64,000 nucleotides of DNA from Nitrospira sp. SG-bin2 (lineage in GTDB: Bacteria > Nitrospirota > Nitrospiria > Nitrospirales > Nitrospiraceae): contig LVWT01000057.1 in the NCBI GenBank assembly GCA_002083405.1, positions 7,454 to 71,453 on the forward strand. The letters run 5' to 3'. Positions 59,381 to 64,000 of the stretch are shown here, one piece after another. Every line of letters starts with the position of its first letter. Position 1 is the stretch's first letter. The translations under genes and the position numbers were made by a program. The notes beneath the pieces were generated by a model. That model was not told where the DNA came from and did no database searches. It saw only the letters and a program-made list of their open reading frames with translations.

Positions 59381-60196
59381 TCAGGCTCCTGAACTGTCTT
59401 TCGACTTTTTCGCGAATCGCTCTCTCAACCGTTTGCGGGCTGCTTCGGCCTTTTCGAACATTTTGCACTTGTCGTATACGCTGATGAGATTGTAGTAGGC
59501 CAGCGGCTCATCGGGATTCTGCTCAACGGCATTCTCCATGACCGTGACCGCCAGATCGGTCTTTTTGTGGTTGAGGGCAATCTCCATCAGCTTGAAGCTC
59601 GACTCCAAATGTTTCGGGTCCAGTTCGAGCGTTCTGAGGTAGCACTGAATCCCCATGTCGATCGTGTTGTAATCGGACACTTGGGGATTGTCCAACTCAA
59701 TATACACGCCGGCCAGGTTGTACCACGCAATCGGATCGTCCGGGGTGATTTCGACGAGGCGCTCATAATAGCCCTTCGCCTCCATGTGCTTTTTCTTATC
59801 CGCATAGACACGCCCGAGATTGAACAGCGCCAGCACATCGTGAGGAAACACGTCCAACGCATGCCGAAACTCAGCCTCGGCTTCGTCCGTCATGTTCTTC
59901 GTGGCATAAATAGTGCCGAGGTTCGAGTAATACATGGCCAGGGAGCGATTCATTTCCGCGCGCAAGCCTTCGGCCATTTCAATCGACTTCTTCACCTCCG
60001 CCAGCGCATCGTCAAGCCGCCCCTGGCTGAAATACAGCTCACCGAGGCGGCAGCGGGCCTGGAAATCGTCCGGTTCGACCGCGAGCAATTTTTCGATCTC
60101 GGAGATTTCTTCTTCCGGCGAGAGCGGCTGATCGCCAGCATCCACTGCGGCGGCGCCAGGCTGCATCGGTTCTGATATCGGTGTTTGTGCGTCCAT
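59381..60196 (-). CDS. TPR-repeat protein
   Basis: 271 residues with about six tetratricopeptide repeats, e.g. CRLGELYFSQGRLDDALAEV, YYSNLGTIYATKNMTDEAEA, ALFNLGRVYADKKKHMEAKG and AYYNLISVYDKCKMFEKAEA. No signal peptide. A scaffold within the tatA-NHL-cytochrome cluster. Confidence 0.88.
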   Translation of the reverse strand: MDAQTPISEPMQPGAAAVDAGDQPLSPEEEISEIEKLLAVEPDDFQARCRLGELYFSQGRLDDALAEVKKSIEMAEGLRAEMNRSLAMYYSNLGTIYATKNMTDEAEAEFRHALDVFPHDVLALFNLGRVYADKKKHMEAKGYYERLVEITPDDPIAWYNLAGVYIELDNPQVSDYNTIDMGIQCYLRTLELDPKHLESSFKLMEIALNHKKTDLAVTVMENAVEQNPDEPLAYYNLISVYDKCKMFEKAEAARKRLRERFAKKSKDSSGA

Positions 60197-60228
60197 ACGA
60201 ATCTTGATTCCTGTGGTTCAATACCTGT

Positions 60229-61350
60229 TTACGCCTCTTCGGCGACCATCCGTTCCGGCGATCTCAGCAAAGGGCTGTTCGCGGCTTGCAACGATTCCGC
60301 GACGGGCGGCCTGACCCGGTCGAGGGTCAACAACATCACGCCGAGAATCACCATCAGCGTCAAATTGGAAAACATCAACGCATATCCGGCGATGAACATG
60401 AGCCCAAGGCCATACCCGGCCAATCGCCCCATCATCAACAACTTGATGACCGTATACGACCAACAGAGCAAGCCTCCGATGTAAATCGCAAAAGGGAGAT
60501 AGAATGTATAGCCCATCCCGAACTGGAAAATCCAACCGATCCCCTGCGACGCCTGCCTGACCGCTGAGGCCAACGCCGGATTATACAGGTCCAGCACATA
60601 ATCGGTGAAGATCAGCGCCGTGAAAATCGTGGCCGTCGTCGTCCAAAACCAGATCGCTCGATGCCGCTGCCGCCGGTTCTTCGTCCACAATGAGAGTCCC
60701 TGTCCGTACGCCGCGAAGACAAGGATGCTCGCCAGTACCATAAGGGCTTCGCCGGCTCGATGCACTTCGTACACCAGCGGAGGAGCCGCCACTGTTCCGG
60801 ACAACCCATAGATCGTCGACACGATCTGATAATACAGCCATCCGGATATTCCAAGGTAATAAGCTGCCACTAGAAAGCGCTGTGCCGGTTCCCGATGCGC
60901 AGTGAGGTACTCTGCCACGAACAAGGTGAGCGTCACCAGCGCCACACTGTTGTAGATAATGGCGCCCAGCATCCCCGGCTGTACGAACAGAAACGCGATG
61001 GTCAACAACAGCAAGAGGGCGGCACTGGCGATCCCGGATTTGGCCAGCCGGCCGGTATCCTGCCCGATGCCCCGATTGACCATCGTCAACGTGAGGCTCA
61101 AGAACAACAGTACCGCGACAATATTCAGCAGCCACGCGCCCACCTCCGTGAGGGTGGTGAATGTCGGCGTAATCCATGGATGGGTCCCCGCCAGCTTGCT
61201 CAGGTGCATGCCCAAGCGAGACATCAGCCGATACAGCACCAGCTCCAAGAAGGAAGCCAGTAAGACCAGCTTGATGGCATATTCGAAGAGAAGACCGAAG
61301 TCCCCTATTCTTCCGGTCAGCCGGTCGCCTATCGCCGCAGCCTTGATCAC
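60229..61350 (-). CDS. multi-pass membrane protein of the redox cluster
   Basis: 373 residues with about nine membrane helices and few polar loops (LLNIVAVLLFLSLTLTMVNR, WFWTTTATIFTALIFTDYVL). His in YEVHRAGEAL and RQRHRAIWFW could be haem ligands, but this is only suggestive. Start is a GTG at 61350 with AGAGG; the frame is open upstream over the 3' end of the radical SAM gene. Not recognised as a family. Confidence 0.72.
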   Translation of the reverse strand: MIKAAAIGDRLTGRIGDFGLLFEYAIKLVLLASFLELVLYRLMSRLGMHLSKLAGTHPWITPTFTTLTEVGAWLLNIVAVLLFLSLTLTMVNRGIGQDTGRLAKSGIASAALLLLLTIAFLFVQPGMLGAIIYNSVALVTLTLFVAEYLTAHREPAQRFLVAAYYLGISGWLYYQIVSTIYGLSGTVAAPPLVYEVHRAGEALMVLASILVFAAYGQGLSLWTKNRRQRHRAIWFWTTTATIFTALIFTDYVLDLYNPALASAVRQASQGIGWIFQFGMGYTFYLPFAIYIGGLLCWSYTVIKLLMMGRLAGYGLGLMFIAGYALMFSNLTLMVILGVMLLTLDRVRPPVAESLQAANSPLLRSPERMVAEEA

Positions 61351-61366
61351 AAACGAACCTCTCGAC

Positions 61367-63148
61367 TCATAACCCGATCGGTTGAGGCGCCTGTACTGCC
61401 TCCTCCTTGGCTCTCGCGATATACAGCAGTCCATCAGCCATCGAGTAGTTGAACGGCAACTCGCAGACGACTTCACTGATCCGCTCATAGACATGCTGAT
61501 AGAGCGTCTCCGCTTGATCCGGTGTCATGCCGCCTTGCACCTCATAGAAGAATCCCAGGCTGAGATCCTCCGACGAGGGGCGCATAATGCGCCTGATGCC
61601 GTACGCCGCCGGATCGCTCATGATCGGAGCTTCCTTCTCCAGGTCGAACAGGCAGGGCTGGCAGGAAAACCCGAAGGACTCATTCAGCTTGGCGTTCTCA
61701 ACGATGAAGTTCATCGTATCGAGCGCTTCCGGTTCCGTTTCCGTGGGAAACCCCACAATGATGTAGCAATGCACGGCAATCCCCAGATCGACGCAGTCGC
61801 TCGCGATGCGGCGGACCCATTCCTGCTTAATCCCCTTCTTCATCAGATCCATGACGCGCTGATTGAAGGACTCCAGGCCAAACACGATCTTCAAGCAGCC
61901 GGCATCACGCATCGAGGCAAGCAGGTCGCGCGTGAGGTTCTTCTCGAACCGCATTTCGCAGGTCCATCTCACCTTGAGCTGTTTCTCGTTGATCTGCTGG
62001 CAGAGCCGTTTCGTCGGCGCCAGGGCAAAGCACTCGTCGGTGAAGAAGAAATTCCTGGCGCCATACCGCTGTGAGAGCCACTCCAATTCATCGACTGTCC
62101 GCCCCGGATCCTTCTGCCTGAAGTTCTGGTGATCAAGTGTCAGCGCGCAAAATGCGCAGTCCTTGTAATAGCATCCGCGGGAGAACTGAATCGGCAACAC
62201 CGGCTCCGGCGACAGGTATCGGTCGAGCGGAAAGCCATCGTAATTCGGAGCAGGCAGCTGATTCACGTTTTCGGAATAGAAGGGCTGATTGACCGTGATC
62301 TTGCCGTCCTTCCGGTAAATCAGATTCGGCACTTTGCTGTAGTCTTTCTTGCCGGCCAACTGGTTGACTAATTCCAACAGCGCCGTTTCGCCTTCGAAGA
62401 CGACGATGTCGTCGGCCAATTCAAAGAGGCTGGGACAGCGGCGGACATTATCGACGAGGCGTGTGAAGATGCTTCCCCCGATCGTAACGTGGAGGTCCGG
62501 CGCCGTCTCCTTAATCAGCTTGCAGAGCGTCAGGCCGGGAATAATTTGCGAGGTCGCCGTGATGGACACGCCGATCAAATCCGGACGATCCTTGACGATC
62601 GAGGGAATGAACAGGTCGCGGAAGAGACTGCGGTAGGGATTCTGCGCGTCGTCTTGAATGACCTTCATCAGGTCCTTCGACGAGTAGATCGAGTAATTGC
62701 CGAACTGATTATCGACGACGGTCAGTCTGGTCGGGAAATAGATCGAGGACACCAGTTCCAGCCACTTGTCGATCATAAACAGACTGCCCCGGTAGGCATC
62801 CAGATCGTAAAATCCTTCGCCGCGCAAGGTTTCCTTGGCCAGTTCGATCCGTTCTTCCAGATAGACGAATCGAGCGAGCGAATCGGCCACCTTCGAATAA
62901 TGTTCCCGGCTCCCGTGGCCCGTTTCTCCGGATTGGGACCGCTCAAGCTCGCGCTGCTTGCCGATCAATTGCTGATAGACCTGAGCTGCATAGCTCTTGG
63001 TCAGCATGCGATCCAACAACTCGATCCCAAGATCGCGTTGCGAGACATCCGACACGCCACCTTGATGGAGAAATCCCGTGAGCGAAGGGAGACTGAGATA
63101 CGGCTGGGACGGATGCCATGTCGGAGGAAAAAGGAGTGAAACTTTCAT
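61367..63148 (-). CDS. B12-binding-type radical SAM protein
   Basis: 593 residues. The N-terminal ~180-220 residues are of the cobalamin-binding kind (MKVSLLFPPTWHPSQPYLSL). The radical SAM cluster site is CYYKDCAFC (about residues 341-349), with ITFGLES-like motif IVFGLESFNQRVMDLMKKG and GFPTETEPEALDTMNF downstream. Such enzymes methylate or rearrange unactivated carbons. It is the first gene of the minus-strand cluster that ends with the pentahaem cytochromes, so it may act on a cofactor or lipid used by that system. Confidence 0.87.
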   Translation of the reverse strand: MKVSLLFPPTWHPSQPYLSLPSLTGFLHQGGVSDVSQRDLGIELLDRMLTKSYAAQVYQQLIGKQRELERSQSGETGHGSREHYSKVADSLARFVYLEERIELAKETLRGEGFYDLDAYRGSLFMIDKWLELVSSIYFPTRLTVVDNQFGNYSIYSSKDLMKVIQDDAQNPYRSLFRDLFIPSIVKDRPDLIGVSITATSQIIPGLTLCKLIKETAPDLHVTIGGSIFTRLVDNVRRCPSLFELADDIVVFEGETALLELVNQLAGKKDYSKVPNLIYRKDGKITVNQPFYSENVNQLPAPNYDGFPLDRYLSPEPVLPIQFSRGCYYKDCAFCALTLDHQNFRQKDPGRTVDELEWLSQRYGARNFFFTDECFALAPTKRLCQQINEKQLKVRWTCEMRFEKNLTRDLLASMRDAGCLKIVFGLESFNQRVMDLMKKGIKQEWVRRIASDCVDLGIAVHCYIIVGFPTETEPEALDTMNFIVENAKLNESFGFSCQPCLFDLEKEAPIMSDPAAYGIRRIMRPSSEDLSLGFFYEVQGGMTPDQAETLYQHVYERISEVVCELPFNYSMADGLLYIARAKEEAVQAPQPIGL

Positions 63149-63572
63149 ACGACGAGCACTCCAATTCTTTCGAAATATCAGAGAGTTTTGAGTTAAAACC
63201 TATACGGGGTTATACCCTCCGCGCCGAATGAAATGCAATCCTGCCCCCGTTGTTGAGCCGAACTACCTTCGGGAATACAGAAATTGGCTTGGCACTGAAG
63301 ATTATAAAGCTTCGAGCCATTTGCAATCTTGAACCTCTTGCAAAACATCCACGAGTCCACAGTTCTTGAGTCATCAAGACTACTAAGTCTCATAAGTAAG
63401 CGCAACCACACAGATTCTGTCTGTGAAAACCTATAGGCCTGTCCTCATCTGCTACACTTTCTTGGGTATGGCCCTCTCCTAGTCAGTCCGTATACCCTAA
63501 GGATATGCGCCACTATGAGAGGATCGTTTCTCACCAGTCAGCTGAAGTAGCACGGAGCTTAAGACAACCCTC
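63149..63572. other. gene-free region at the head of the redox cluster
   Basis: AT-richer than its surroundings. It should contain the divergent promoters of the radical SAM gene and the gene at 63573. Imperfect inverted segments are seen around 63463-63502 (CTTGGGTATGG and CCGTATACCCTAAG). No coding region is supported. Confidence 0.4.
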
Positions 63573-63989
63573 ATGCTATCCCGACCCATTCGTGTCAACG
63601 CAGGTTCGGTCTCCCCTCAAGCTCCACGTTCTCCGGTCTGGGATACAGACATCATTACCAAAATTCAATCCCTGTATGATCGCGGCTTATTTGTCCAGGC
63701 GTTTACAGCAGCCGCTCCGTTAGGTCCATTACAGGCCTGGCAAAATACCGAAACACTTCTGCTGGCAGGACGCCTGGCATCTCAACTATCAGCATATCGT
63801 TTAAGCTCTGCCATTATACTTCGCGCATGGAAGACCGACCCTTCGGCACCGGCTGCGGTGTATTCTGCTGCTCTAACTATTTCTTATCGACGTGGCCCCC
63901 TAGCCGCTTTGGACTTGCTCTATAGCAGCAAGATCCTCGAAACAGACAACCCCATACGTTGGGATGTGAGCTGCTGCCGGTTTCGTTGA
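63573..63989 (+). CDS. possible TPR-like protein, perhaps 5' part of a broken gene
   Basis: 138 residues from an ATG, with helical-repeat character (WQNTETLLLAGRLASQLSAY, SSAIILRAWKTDPSAPAAVY). The end, RWDVSCCRFR, looks unlike the repeat consensus, and the frame closes 12 bases before the window edge, so a frameshift or premature stop is possible. No function assigned. Confidence 0.45.
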   Translation: MLSRPIRVNAGSVSPQAPRSPVWDTDIITKIQSLYDRGLFVQAFTAAAPLGPLQAWQNTETLLLAGRLASQLSAYRLSSAIILRAWKTDPSAPAAVYSAALTISYRRGPLAALDLLYSSKILETDNPIRWDVSCCRFR

Positions 63990-64000
63990 CACCACCCTAC

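Overview
The window looks like a chromosomal segment of a Nitrospira-type bacterium (phylum Nitrospirota). This is inferred from gene content rather than from a marker-gene tree: a prokaryotic ubiquitin-like protein ending in GGE, a small His-rich metal-binding protein of the SmbP type known from nitrifiers, a K+-independent proton pyrophosphatase, several five-haem c-type cytochromes, a haem-b subunit related to the gamma subunits of nitrite oxidoreductase-type enzymes, and GC-rich DNA full of inverted-repeat intergenic elements.

Layout. 1-3365 is a minus-strand translation operon read ffh > rpsP > rimM > trmD > rplS. 3597-6837 holds a DUF4321 gene and uvrB, separated by a two-gene nucleotidyltransferase cassette that carries a displaced copy of the uvrB 3' end on its far side. 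7146-17907 is mixed: an RRM protein, exported proteins, an M28 peptidase, a GlxA-type regulator divergent from a monooxygenase-like gene, a decayed REP-associated transposase, a Sel1 lipoprotein, a TolC-type protein, and membrane proteins. 18039-25873 is the most unusual region. A truncated uvrA 5' fragment is fused to the 3' part of an IS91-type transposase, followed by a three-gene cassette (19062-22453), a second IS91-type 3' remnant, and then an intact uvrA. The third cassette gene appears to be a divergent member of the tRNA-guanine/DNA-deazaguanine transglycosylase fold; the other two are not recognised. 25969-38127 holds an AAA/DUF4143 protein, a DUF3422 protein, a CsgG-PDZ lipoprotein, YqgE, a nitrilase, SmbP, a rhodanese overlapping a pentahaem cytochrome, a histone-deacetylase-like enzyme, a TPR protein, a deaminase and a nuclease-like unknown. 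38281-49382 holds PepF, a Bfd-type ferredoxin behind a palindromic operator, an exported flavodoxin, DUF192, Rel/SpoT, RecJ, Pup and HppA. 49613-53654 is accessory: methyltransferases, an Imm32-like immunity protein and a ParE-type toxin-antitoxin pair.

53729-63148 is a long minus-strand cluster read radical SAM > membrane protein > TPR > TatA > NHL protein > haem-b subunit > PDZ protein > two pentahaem cytochromes. It looks like a periplasmic electron-transfer or maturation module. Its partner catalytic subunit is not in the window.

Three kinds of small inverted-repeat element recur between genes. Several sit so that the stop codon of the neighbouring gene lies inside the repeat end. No tRNA, rRNA or CRISPR array was seen.
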